From Tilletia caries (Eukaryota; Basidiomycota; Exobasidiomycetes; Tilletiales; Tilletiaceae): a stretch of 48,045 nucleotides of DNA. The DNA lies in contig JALUTQ010000012.1 of the NCBI GenBank assembly GCA_032718865.1, forward strand, positions 1 to 48,045. The letters run 5' to 3'. Made by a program: the position numbers and the translations under genes. Positions 1 to 10,400 of the stretch are shown here, in pieces (the first letter of the stretch is position 1; the number at the start of each line of letters is the position of its first letter). Below the pieces are notes generated by a model. The model worked only from the letters and a program-made list of their open reading frames with translations, was not told the DNA's origin and did not search any database.

Positions 1-240
1 TTACAGCGCGGCGGTAAAATCTGACCCCAGCACTGTAAAACTCGGCTGGAGCCTAATGAGGAACAGAGATTTACAGTGCTATCCTCGGTTTTACCGCGCC
101 AAATGCCGAATTTTACAGTCAATCCTTTACAGTCGCTGTAAAAGGGCGTCCCTTGGCGGTAAAAGTCTCCTGAGGGTTAGGACAAGCGTACTTTTACCGC
201 ATCTGCGTCCACTTTTACCGCGTTCCGGACCTTATCTCTG
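1..240. repeat. Left cluster of GTAAAA-core motifs
   Basis: About eleven copies in 240 bp of two related motifs, ACTGTAAAA and GCGGTAAAA, occur in both orientations (their complements read TTTTACAGT and TTTTACCGC). They are irregularly spaced, often in inverted pairs such as TTTACAGTCGCTGTAAAA near 125. The same motifs recur only at 5408-5752 and in the mirror copies. They probably are subterminal binding sites for the element A transposase. Confidence 0.8.
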
Positions 241-475
241 CACTTTCGATTATTAAACCCTCGAAATTCAGACCTGAAGTCTCTGCGTCCATCAGACCGT
301 GCACCGCAATCAGTGATCACTATATATCATATAGGATCGTGGGAAATTTGATCGTGTATATTCACATATGAGTCTTGCTCTTCAGCATCTCCCTCTGAAC
401 TCTTTGACGCTGTCGCTGATCGCTGGGCGCTGATTGTCCATCCACCGTCCGTTGACATCGGAGAGGGTACATACA

Positions 476-955
476 TACGAGGCCGTTGTCAAAAGTATCC
501 GGACACTAAATTTTTAACCATACGTTTACTAAGTAATCGCCTGTTTTGGGCTCTCGATGCAACTCAAAGACATGGATATGGAAGACGCTCAATGACGGGC
601 CATTTGGAAAGCCTCTATACTGGAGAACAACTTCTCTCTTTGGAGATTTCCCAGCTCTGACTTGGAAGACAGGTTGCTCTAAGTGGAAAGAGGAAGAAAC
701 GATTTCAATTAGTAATTTACTAGGTGATTTCAAACTCCTTCACACCCACCTTACTCAACCCAGCTCCTCAATTTTTCTCAATTTTTTTGAGTCACATATT
801 CCGATGCTCCTGCGCTCTCGCTAGAAGGTCAGCTAAGAGGTGTATTTTTACAGATTTTACTGACCAAGTTTGACTTAAGGTGAAATAGAGGCGAACACTT
901 AGTAAACGTATGGTTAAAAATCTGGTGTCCGGATACTTTTGACAACGGCCTCGTA
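476..955. mobile_element. Tc1/mariner-type MITE with TA target duplication
   Basis: A 476-bp element (478-953) has terminal inverted repeats of about 58 bp that begin CGAGGCCGTTGTCAAAAGTA and contain GTATCCGGACAC. It is flanked on both sides by TA (476-477 and 954-955), the target duplication of Tc1/mariner elements. The interior has no transposase frame, so it is non-autonomous. It sits 3' of the C19 domain inside element A and does not interrupt a recognised coding region. Confidence 0.92.
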
Positions 956-1228
956 TGTAGGCAAATGAGCAACCGGGGCAAAGGCTTAGGATGGTTAAAA
1001 TGTTTCAGCGGTTGTCATCGCGTCGTGAATCATCATGCATCATGCGTATTTAAGAACCCATAATTAATCACTGTGTCTGGACTCTGGGCAGCACGTACTT
1101 GCCCACTATAGGAACAACTAGCAGTGCAGAGTGGTCCCATGCTGCCGTGCGTTGCCAGTCGTTTGCACAAAGCTGCAATTTATTTGGAATTGACAAGAGA
1201 ACCACTAAGAGAGGGGAGGCACAAACGG

Positions 1229-1345
1229 ACGATCAGGTCGCCGCTGAATTTTGGGGAGAAGGGGAAGACGATCAAGTCGTCACAGTTTTTGGAGGAGTAA
1301 GGGAAGACGATCAGGTCGTCACGATTTTTGGAGGAGAAGGGGAAG
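1229..1345. repeat. Three tandem copies of a 39-bp unit
   Basis: Units at 1229-1267, 1268-1306 and 1307-1345 each start ACGATCA and end GGGGAAG or AGGGAAG. The period is an exact 39 bp with a few substitutions. The array begins 16 bp beyond the stop codon of the transposase-protease gene, so it most likely lies in its 3' untranslated region. The period is a multiple of three and both strands stay open through it, so an earlier coding role is possible. The interval 956-1228 shows nothing recognisable. Confidence 0.9.
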
Positions 1346-1360
1346 TAAGAGCAAGAGAAC

Positions 1361-4300
1361 TCAGACCCTGGGCCCTGATACATGAACGACGCCCGGTTCT
1401 GGGGAGGGTCGGTCATTTTTGGGATAAATGGGTGCTGTCCGAGCGAGACCCAAAATTTCACCAACGGGGGTGAATAAGAGCCGCCGAGTTCCAGGCGGTG
1501 TGCGGTCAAATGGGCGTTCAACTGCCTGAAGGCGGGCAGCTGCAGCCCCGCGGGCAATGTAAATAATCTGGCTTGAGAACGGAACGTTCTGGCAGACGTT
1601 CTGCAGTTGCTGCGGCACTGCGTCCCCAGGTGCAGGCAAGGTTACGTTGGGCTTCGGCAATGCAACAGTGATGTAGGCAGCCCCGTCAAAATCGTTATAG
1701 CTGTAAACAGCTGACCGGAACGGTGCGGGTGACTTTTCGTTGTGAATTGTCAGAGCCGTAAAGTGAAAGCCACCCAAGCTGGTCCCAACGATGCGTCCCA
1801 CTAACTCGTACTCTGTGTCTCCAACCTCAATAAGAGGCTCTACAGTCCAGCATCCGTCATGTGGCTGCGAGGGCAGTTCCACCATGAGGATTTTTCGGAA
1901 GGGAGACAGCAGAACAGGTTGCGTGAGAGGAGAGGGGACACCGCCCCAGTCCAAGCTGAGAGGACCTGCATTTCACAGCAGCAGAACGCTGTGTGAAAGC
2001 CAGAACGTTGGAATTGACCGAGTGATCGTTTCCCGCCCCGCTTAGCAACCCCAGGTCGCAGTGGCTAAAACGAGGCTGAGTCACATACTTGTGGCCAGCC
2101 TCGCAATTAGACACTTCTTGCTCCCCCCAAAGCAAAGAAAGCCTGCACCTGAAACTGAGTCTCCTCTGCGATGATGCGGCTGATCCACGCCCAGTTGCCA
2201 TGTTCCTGGGGCGCATACCATCTCATGGTCTGAATAACGTATTCAATGACCATATCTCGAGAGGCATTAATTTTTTTCTGCTGAGCAGCAGGGGTCTTGT
2301 GGCCGTAGGCACTTTCTCTCAGCTCCAGGGAAGCTGTGAGAATGCTGAGCCCACCCCCCCTGAACCATTTTGTCCTTCAGGGCCAACCACTCCTCCTTGC
2401 ACCTCAGGAAGGAGGCAAACAGGACTTCCAGAGCGCTTGTAATGTAACAAGTCTGGGCTGTGTGGCTATATGAGAGGACGTGACCAGGTGGGTGCTTCCT
2501 CTTCCGAACGGTCGGGACGTTCTGCATCGGGGAACGTATTTCAGTTAGCACACGGAATGAAACAAAACCTTCTGCCACCTGGGATTCGATTCTACTCCCT
2601 CACGCCTCAGGTCTCAGCACACAAAACAGGAAGCTTACCTGGGCAGTGGTTTCGGAGTCTGGCTGTGGAGCAGGCTCTTCTTTGGCTAGCTTTTTCTGCA
2701 GGTGAACATATTAAAAAGTTGAGTAATTGTCAGTGGCTATGTTTCGATATATAAGCAAGAAAAAGCGTTAGCCCTTTCCCCCCCGGGTAAACGTTGCTAT
2801 ATTGATGCTACACCGACCATCTGCCCCAGAGTCTCTGTGCGCGCGTGTAATTGAAACCAGCGAACAGCTAAAAGCGATCTCTAAGGCAGTATGGCCGATG
2901 ATGCAATAATATGCATGTTCGACGGGAAAGGGCTACTGTGTGCTGCTTTGCTCTCACCTCTGCCGCCTTCTGCGCCTTTTCCCCCCCTTCTTTAGATCCG
3001 CTGTAGAGTCCGGAGCTCTTCCATCGTTCTCGTAGCCCTCGGAGGGATCAGCCGCAGTGCGCTTCCGCCCCTTCTGCCTCTTGTCGGCTTGGTGTTTGTA
3101 CCTTGTGGCAATCCCCAGCTTCTCCGCTGCGTACTCATCCTCTAGAAGCTCCGCCAGCTCCTGAAGACACTGCAGCCCTGTGATGAGATCCATATTGGTC
3201 TCCCAGCACAAATAATATATGGAGTGCATGTTCTCCAACGCAGAGGTGGAAGTGGGGATCCGGTCCCACATGGCATCGTCCATCGTCTTTAAAGAACGAA
3301 AGATCATGCATGCAGTATCACACTGCAGCCACCATGCCAACCATTTCGTGCACTCTGGAAACTTGTTGAAGAGCGACGCAAACGTTGTGTGCAGAACGTC
3401 CTCGGTCTTCGCAGCTAGGGCAGCGTGGATGAGAGACATGAACGTGTCCTGCATCGTAACGCGCACAAAATTGCCGTTGTTTTTGACCCGTTTCACAGAC
3501 TGATGAAAGTGAAACAGGCAGCCCTTTAGCAGAGAAGCTGCATGAGCCTCAAAGCTGGCAATTTCAGCGTCCCGGGCGGCTTCGCTAAGGTCGGCCAGGC
3601 TAGTGAAACTAACCCGCCACCTAGCATAGGCCTTCTTGAACCCGTTCCGCTGGGCCAATGAGAAATCCACCACAGAGGCCATCTTATCCTCTACCTCCTT
3701 CCGTTTTAGACCATTGGCGGTCAGACACTCGAACATATAGTAAAAGTGCTGCGCAAAATCCTCCTCCTTCTGGCTTCGGAGGACGGTCCAGAGGATTGGA
3801 ACCCATCTACCCAAACGCACAGAAAATATGCTAGAAGTGCACAGATAGTAACGTTCCAAGACTCGAAACGTTACGTCTGTAAGAACACCCTCGTGCCTGA
3901 TGTTTGAGTCTGAGTCTTCAGATCGGTCATCACGTTGGCAGAACAGCTGATGCTGCCAAGGGGTCTGTAACACTACTGCAAAATCATCCCATAGGAAGCT
4001 TGCCCGCTTTAGGTGCAACTGCGAGGGAGTTCCCGCTTCCCTTGCTGCAGAAGCGTTCTGCTGGGTGTTCATGCCGTCTGACTCGGCATTACTAACCACA
4101 GTATCAGAAGGACGCTGGAGGTTCAGAAAATCCAGGAAGGGACCATCTCGAGAGCCATCACGTGGCTGAATGCCGGCATCTTTTAGGAAAGTGATGCGAT
4201 AGTATGACAAGCAATCCAAGTTAAGGAAAGCATCATCAATGTGCCGAGCAGGTGTTATTTTCCTTGTCACCTTCGATCCACTCTTTACCCTCCCTACACT

Positions 4301-5053
4301 CAGACCCTTGGCCTTCGTGTGGGGGTTCTCAGAGACTATCTTACGCAACTGTTCCTATGTAAATTAATTTAGAAGCTAGGTCAATAAACTATTCGAAATC
4401 GATCTAAGCGTAGATGCGTCTAGTTCGTACCTTGGAAGATGGACGTGGCTTATTGACGGGGGGGTTTCCCGTGGTCATGCTTGCCAATGTGTTCATAGAA
4501 CCCCAGACTAGTGTGAGTCTCAGGGTATGTCGTGAGCCGTAGCTCGGCACTGCACTTTTTGGTGCTGCAGAGCCCCGACTTCCCCAAGTTTTTTACAAAC
4601 GGAACAGCCTGCACTGATCCAGTCTGTTAAGACAGCCTTTCGGCTGGAGGTAGGGGCTCGGTGGACGGTTTCGCACCTGTCACACGTTAGCACCCCACGA
4701 CAGATCAGCCTATTCTCGCTGCCTCTTCCGAACCTCGTGTGATCGATTTTTGTGTGACCCGATCAGATCGAAAACACCAGTCGCTGTGAAACGCCCAGTC
4801 GGGGCAATCGTCGAGATTGAACGTGTGTTTGATGTTCCCGTCGGGAAAAAGAAGGGTAGCGTTCCGAAAACTGAGGATCGTATTCTTGATCGTCTTCGCT
4901 CATTCCATCTCCGTGCTCGCTCTTCTTCTCTGTCTCAGTCCGCCGTCTTTCACTAGCTTTGTCTGTATCACTATCGCTAATTTCAATGTCAGAATTCTTA
5001 TCGGGCTCTCGTTTGCCGCGGATACCAGCGTCCGAACGAGGCGAAGAAGACAT
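1361..5053 (-). CDS. MULE transposase with N-terminal WRKY-GCM1-type zinc finger and C-terminal C19 (USP-like) domain
   Basis: Exons read as 5053-4431, 4354-2958, 2695-2639 and 2521-1361, all with GT-AG introns; the product is about 1080 aa. After an acidic Ser/Asp/Glu-rich start comes a Cys/His module (LTCDRC, CSVC, QHQKC, ending GKHDHGKPP) of the GCM/WRKY-FLYWCH class used by MULE transposases for DNA binding. Exon 2 holds the RNase H-fold transposase: TDVTF (Asp 158 of its 464-codon frame), VVDFSLAQRNGF (Asp 228), GCLFHFHQS (Cys 277/His 280) and STSALENMH (Glu 372), a full DDE triad. Exons 3-4 add a charged linker and a C19-like domain: Cys box TAQTCYITSALEVL (Cys codon 2449-2447) and His box GGFHFTALT (His codon 1765-1763) followed by YSYNDFDG. 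Small frame breaks near 4535, 2980, 2350 and about 1950 are mostly homopolymer miscounts that the other arm corrects. The protease fusion is the unusual part. Confidence 0.8.
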
Positions 5054-5400
5054 AACAGAGAAAACGCGATGTGTTGGCTAGGAGAGGGAAAGAGACAGAG
5101 AAGAAGAGGAAGGAGACGCTAACGAGTAGCTGGTAGGTAGCTGCGAGGCGGGAGGTCAGAGCCGGAGGCGGAGGGAGAAAATTGTTTAAAGTTCGGAGGG
5201 CGGGATTTTGAGCGGCGGAGGTCAAAGTGCTGCAGGTGTCGAGATGGTGCGCGTACATAAGAACATTCTGTCCGGCGGAAAAAAACTTTTTCACATAGTC
5301 TGGCCAGACTGTGACCGAGTTCTGGAGGGGAATGATGAATAAACCACCAAAAAGGTGAGCGCCAACTGAGATTCCGAGTTGCGGTCAGCTTCAGGGCCAG
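5054..5400 (-). promoter_or_regulatory. Pyrimidine-rich leader/promoter of the element A gene
   Basis: Read on the minus strand, the 50-60 nt before the ATG at 5053 are a strong CT tract (CCTTCCTCTTCTTCTCTGTC), typical of fungal core promoters and 5' leaders. Further upstream lie a GC-rich stretch (5140-5230) and then the transition into the GTAAAA motif cluster. I see no convincing TATA box. The assignment rests on position and composition only. Confidence 0.4.
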
Positions 5401-5407
5401 CGACAGC

Positions 5408-5752
5408 CTTTACAGTGCCACGTGGTCTTCTCATAGTGCGGTAAAAGGCTCATCGTGCGGTAAAAATGAGGTTGCGGAAGCCGCTATGGGGACTTTTACC
5501 GCATCGGTCCCTTTACAGCGGCGGTAAAAGTTGCGATTGTACTGTAAAAATTCCGATTCAATCAAGTGGGGGCAAGACTTTTACCGCCGGGAGCCTTTAC
5601 AGTGGCTGTAAGAATTGGCCCTGACTGTAAAAGTTGGCGTTCGTGCGGTAAAAAGCCTCCGAGGCACTGTAAAATTCGCCTTCACCCTAACATGACCAAG
5701 ACTTTTACAGCATGACCTTTACAGTACTGTAAAACCTCACTGTAAAATTCCG
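5408..5752. repeat. Right cluster of GTAAAA-core motifs
   Basis: About seventeen copies of CTGTAAAA or GCGGTAAAA, in either orientation, occur in 345 bp, ending with a dense block at 5701-5752. Several occur as inverted pairs, for example TTTACAGTACTGTAAAA near 5720. The motif mix matches the cluster at 1-240, which is why both are taken as the two ends of element A. The rest of the interval has no coding potential. Confidence 0.8.
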
Positions 5753-5779
5753 TAGTGCCGTGCCAACCGGGCCAGTTCG

Positions 5780-5877
5780 CTATGGAACGCCGTTTTCACC
5801 ACCTTCGCTTTTCCCTTTTTCCCTTTTCGCTTTTCCCTTTTCGCTTTTCCCTTTTCGCTTTTCGCTTTTCGCTGCTT
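5780..5877 (+). repeat. Left terminal inverted repeat of element B
   Basis: The first 28 bp (CTATGGAACG through CACCACCTTCGC) match the right end in reverse complement. Then follow about eight units of CGCTTTTCCCTTTT or CGCTTTT, a short-period pyrimidine array. Unit number differs between the two ends and between arms, as expected for a slippage-prone array. Confidence 0.9.
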
Positions 5878-5965
5878 TAATATTTCCAATTCCATCAGCG
5901 CTCTATAATTCATCGTATGTACATCCTTCCCACCGTCCACCACAGTCTGCATTCTGGTTTCTGCC

Positions 5966-7769
5966 ATGACGGAGGTTTCACTCCTCACCGTCGAAGAGGT
6001 TACGGCTCTCCGTGAAGACATTTCGCGGGCTACCTCTCCCATTTCCCACTCCCTTTCTCAGACCACCTCTCCTGTCAACAGCGATATGCTTCTCATCTAT
6101 GAGTTGACCATTGAGGAGCTGTCCACGTCTCTTCGCTACTTGTCCCCTCGTCTCCATCCTCTAATTTTTGACAGCTTGTGGGTTCCACTTCAAGACTTGG
6201 CTCAGCAGCTGTCCTCTTTACAGCAACAAACGTCTGCCGGAACCTCAGATCCTAGTTCCATGTCTAGCGTGCAAGAGTGGGTCAAGGCGGACTCTGGTCA
6301 GTGGAAACTCAGCATCCCCGGCGAGCTCTTGCTGGAGCTTGTAGAGCTGGGTTTCCGGGATGCCGACATCGCCATCATGTTGGACTGCTCTCCTGGAACG
6401 ATATATCGCCGTCGCAAAGAGATGGGCATCGAGAAGTGGAACACTTCCATTGACGAGCAAGCTCTGATCGAGGTCAGTCCGTGCCCCTATTCCCTTGAAC
6501 TATGAACGTCACATCCTCATCATTCTCACAAATCGCGACTGTCTTCATCTACTATTTTAGCATCTTGTAAAATTACGCAGCATGCACAGCGACACGGTTG
6601 GCGAGCGAGGAACGATGGGTGCCTTAAACAGTCTTGGCATCCGGGTCAGCAGGTCAAAGTTGAGGACTGCGATCAAGGCCCTCGACCCGATCGGGGTTAC
6701 TTCTCGATGGACCAAGTATCTCAAGCGTCGGGAATACTATGTGCCCTTCGTCAACTCCCTGTGGCACATAGACGGGCATCACAAGCTGATAAGGTGGAAG
6801 ATTGTCATTCACGGTGCCATCGATGGCAAGAGCAGACTAGTTACCTTTCTACAAGCATCCGGCAACAACCGAGCGGAGACAGTGTCGGAGCTGTTCTTGC
6901 AGGCCGTGGAAAAACGAGGGTGGCCGAGTCGAGTCAGAGGAGATCATGGAGGAGAGAACTTGGGGGTTAAGAGGTTGATGGAGACGAAAAGAGGTTAGTG
7001 GTGTCGAGATTCGGGCTGTTCTCTGCGATGGTTAAAGGAAAGCTCATCAGATTGTGTTCAGGTCTCGACCGGGGCTCTTTCATCCAAGGCACCTCTACTC
7101 ACAATCAAAGGATCGAGCGTCTCTGGGTGGACCTCCGCAAGTGGACGGTGTCCAAGTACAAGTCTTGGTTCGAATATCTTGAGGACTGCGGTGTGCTGGA
7201 TATCGAGTCGGATATCCACTTGTGGGCGCTCCACTTTGTCTTCTTGCCGCAGTTGAATGGCGCGCTCGACCACTTTGTTGGAATGTGGAACCACCACAAG
7301 GTTCGAACTAAAGGAATGGGGAACCTGTCGCCAGAGCAGATGTACACTTTGGGTGAGTCCATGCGCGTAATTGTACGTCGAAGCACAGCTTGGGGTACTC
7401 ACTGATATGGTTATGAATCGTACTGGTGTCTGGTGGGGATGGAAAGGTTCTTGGGATGCTGCACGTCGGGGATTCGATGTCGGGCTGATGGATCGTGAGG
7501 AGAGGCAGGATCTGGAGGCGGCGGGCGTGGAGATGGGTGGTGAAGACTATGGCGTCGATGATGTTGTTGGGGAGGGGGGTTTGGATGAGTACGATGGCCC
7601 GCACGTCCACGTGGACCGGATAGAAGACCGCGTTCCTCCGGTTCTGAATCTGGAGGAGACTCGACACGGGTTATCGCAGCTGCTGCCTTCTCCGTCGTTC
7701 CCGCCTCCCGAAGACTTCGGCCTGCGTGCCTACTTGGATGTGCTGGATGCCATCAACGAGGTGTTGTAG
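5966..7769 (+). CDS. HTH-fused DD35E integrase/transposase of element B
   Basis: Four exons (5966-6472, 6561-6993, 7062-7352, 7447-7769) join in frame to 517 codons without correction. Residues 121-154 (LGFRDADIAIMLDCSPGTIY) form a helix-turn-helix that should bind DNA. The catalytic core follows: Asp 240 in LWHIDGHHKLIRWK, Asp 297 in VRGDHGGEN and Glu 332 in STHNQRIERLW, giving D-D-35-E spacing. Downstream come LHFVFLPQLNGALDHF and WNHH...LSPEQMY, which I recall as conserved in the HTH-plus-integrase-core proteins common in fungi and animals. The last 105 residues are acidic. The gene should cut and join element ends in the nucleus. It starts 186 bp inside the left terminus and converges on the zinc-finger gene with 25 bp between stops. 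All triad residues are present, so it may be active. Confidence 0.88.
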
Positions 7770-7794
7770 ATCACACAAACACAAGACAGATTTG

Positions 7795-9837
7795 TTAGCA
7801 TCTAGCATCGCCAGCCAAAAGCTGAGACTCATACAGATACTCACCATGCACGCCTCGAACGGAACGACCCTTGCGTTGCGAGTGGTCAGGAGACTGTCGT
7901 TGATGCGCGGTATCGTCGCTGGCATCTTCTGGTTGAAGAGATGTCAAAGATGAGCCGTCGGAAGCGTTGACTGAATTATCGATGATCTTGACGTCAGACT
8001 GGGCAATGCTCTTGGAACTGGTAGTGCCGCCGCCGCCCTTGGTGTTGTCGCTCGAGATGGTACGGTCGCCGTCGTTTGCGTTGCCGTCAAGGTCATCGTC
8101 CGACTCGAAGAAAGGCCCGTCGAGGGGGGGTCATCCTCTACTTGTTCCGTCTTTGGCATCACGAGCTCAATGTCGCTGTCGTCGATGTGGTTGACGTACT
8201 TGTATTCGCACCGTTTCTGTGTTAAGGAAAGGAAGGCTATCATGTTAGCCACGCTCATCGGAACATTCGCTGGCTCAGCTATCCAACATCCCAGACGTAA
8301 CATGAGACTCACCTTCTTCGGCCGACAACCCACTTCATGAGCTGCCAGAACGGACGTAGGAAAGGTGTTCCTACAGCGGTAACACTGGTCAAACTCCTTG
8401 TCCTGCGCTGATCGACTATCGGAATCTTCGCCGCTCATGGCACTGATGTTGGAGTCGTACTCGTCCTCGTGGCGGTGGCGCTTGGAGATCTTCGACAGAA
8501 GATTGTCGTAGATTTCTGCCTTGAGGTCGCTCTTGACAACGATGAAGCATTCGCGGCCGGTGAACTTAGCCTGAAGGCTTTGAGCGTTGATGAAGTCGAC
8601 GGCATGCTGCTCGTCGCTCCCAAGCGTGCGAAACTTGAGGTCGGAGGTGCTGAGACACGCAAATCTAAGTTAAGAGATGTATGCGTAAGTTAATGCGAGC
8701 TCAAGCATGTAGCGAGAGAAGTGAGGTTGTTAGTACTCACTCGTATCCGCATTGACCTTCCGTGCACAGTCGATGTCCGTGAGCTTCGAACTCTGACACG
8801 ATGATGCTGAACACTTCCTTAGCGTCCGCAGTCTTTGGAATGACCGGCCAGATCCGAAGCCGATGCTTGTCGACCAGGGTTTCGAATTGCTTTCCGGCTA
8901 TGCCCATGCGCAGGTTCTCGTCAAGAAGCCGACGGTCCTTGAGGAGGACGATACCCGAGCTGCTCTGGTCGCCCTTGCGTTTCTTGAAGACAATCGGTTG
9001 AACTGGTGCTTTTCGACCCGAGGATCCTTGTTCCGACTTCGAACCTGCGCCGGTGCCCCTTGAGATTGCCATCAGCTTGCCGTGCCTTGTCACGTGTCTT
9101 GCCGCTAAGCTGGTTGCTGTTGCCGGTGAAGGTCGAAGCTGCCCGTAAGACGGATGCCGGGCAGAAGGAAACCCCCTGCTTGCGAAGTGGCCTGGACCTT
9201 GAGAGTGCTGAGACGGCTGCGAGGTCGACGTGGCTGGCGAGCTCATTCGGAGCATTTGGAATTTGATGTCGTCCGCAGTGCCTCCCGAGGACGTGGACTG
9301 GAAGCGCATATCGGGGATGCCGGCGCTCGTCGTAGGCGCTGCGGCCGGGAAAGAATGCTGCGGCAGACCTGAGGCGTAGGACGTCGAAGGTCCCGGTCCC
9401 GCAAACATCGATCCACGGACTGGCTGTGACTGGACTGGAGCTGAGGAAGAGCAAAGTGAATCAGTAACTGGTTATGTCAGGCTCTTCTGGACCGAAGCAG
9501 GAGCTACTCACTAGTAGTACTGCCGTTGTCAGAGGGCCGAGGAGCTGTGGACTGGCCATAGAGACCTGAGTGGGCTTCCAGCAACTGAAGTCGCTCGGTG
9601 ACCTTGCCGAGCTTGCCGGAGACATCATCCACGTTGGTACCAACGTGGTTAACCTGCTTGAGAATTGCCGCGAGCGTGGCGTTGATATCCTATCCAAAAG
9701 AATACAGATGTCAGTCATACGATCAACGTGGACGTCTGCGACGGTAAGAATGGATGGAATGAACTCACGTTGTTGCTGTGCTGCCCTGTCGAATTACCAG
9801 CCGCGCTGGACGCAGGCTGTGTGCTGCGCGTATCCAT
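7795..9837 (-). CDS. C2HC zinc-finger, coiled-coil protein of element B
   Basis: Five exons (9837-9769, 9689-9512, 9440-8741, 8664-8313, 8216-7795) join across GT-AG introns to about 573 aa. A likely 5' UTR intron lies at 9956-9867. Residues about 24-70 (DINATLAAILKQV... to ...TERLQLLEAH) are heptad-like, suggesting a coiled coil. Then follow a Ser/Pro/Gln-rich segment, a basic KKRKGDQ-type patch, a compact domain (about 255-405), a zinc finger CX2CX11HX3C (Cys 410, Cys 413, His 425, Cys 429) and an acidic Asp/Ser-rich tail. One frame break at a C7 run near 8130 (complement) is probably a miscount: C8 or C5 gives an open frame to the TAA at 7797. I do not recognise the family. By position it may be a DNA-binding partner of the integrase. 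That is inference. Confidence 0.7.
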
Positions 9838-10400
9838 GATAACAAGCGCCTGATCGTGCCAAAATACTACGAAGATACGAGACAAGGAAGAGAGTAGCGC
9901 ATGTCAGCAAGGGGCCAAGACCGCAGCGAGAGCATTGGGGTGTGGAAGTAACTTACAGCAATGTAGTTCGCGCAGTCCAATCGTCCTCGAGTCTTGTCGC
10001 ACCGAACTCGCCGACGTCGTTGCACAGGTGCCACCGCACTGCTCGAGAGGGGACCAAAAGAAGCGAGTATCACAGGCCTGAGCCCAAAGAGCGCCAGACG
10101 GACAATGCGCTAGATGGTCCACACAGCTCAAGACTAGCGGCGACGAGGAGTGCCGCGACGTTGACGAGCCGAAGCGGCGAGGTAGGAGGAGAGGAGAGGA
10201 GAAGATACGCGCAGAGAGCCGATGGAGAGGAGAGGCGAGTATGGCCGGTAGTGTGAGTGTGGCAGAAGGCGTCGGAGGTAGAGGAAGGTAAGAGGTGAAA
10301 GGGCAGAGCTCAGAGGAGATGGTAGAAGAGAGGAAACTAGAGGGGGGGAGGGGGGGTGCTTCAGAGAACGGGCTGGAAGAAGGAAAAAGTGCCACATATA
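9838..10400 (-). promoter_or_regulatory. CT-rich promoter and leader of the zinc-finger gene
   Basis: On the minus strand this stretch is dominated by CTCCTCTCC-type tracts (10160-10350), followed near the gene by a candidate 5' UTR intron (GTAAGT at 9956, TTCGTAG ending 9867). Open frames here are low-complexity Ser/Pro/Leu shadows of the pyrimidine tracts. No TATA box stands out. Confidence 0.45.

Larger units (their letters stand above)
1..5757 (-). mobile_element. Element A: MULE-like DNA transposon with a C19-protease fusion gene
   Basis: A single minus-strand gene (5053-1361) encoding a zinc finger, a MULE DDE transposase and a C19 peptidase-like domain lies between two clusters of GTAAAA-core motifs (1-240 and 5408-5752). 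Such paired subterminal clusters are typical transposase-binding ends. The left end is cut off by the window, so I cannot give the terminal repeat or the target duplication. The right end is placed just after the last motif, about 20 bp before the target duplication of element B. A Tc1/mariner-type MITE is inserted downstream of the gene. Calling this one element is inference from layout; the transposase identity is firm. Confidence 0.75.

Noticed and set aside
506..824. Short frames inside the Tc1/mariner MITE
   Set aside because: No transposase motif, and they are confined between the inverted repeats.
2954..3000. Arg-rich tail as the natural end of a 464-aa transposase
   Set aside because: It results from a G7 run; with the G5 of arm 2 the frame reaches a consensus GT splice site and joins exon 3.
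5408..5752. CRISPR-like or telomeric array
   Set aside because: The motifs are short, irregularly spaced and in both orientations, with no unique equal-length spacers and no telomere unit; the organism is a fungus.
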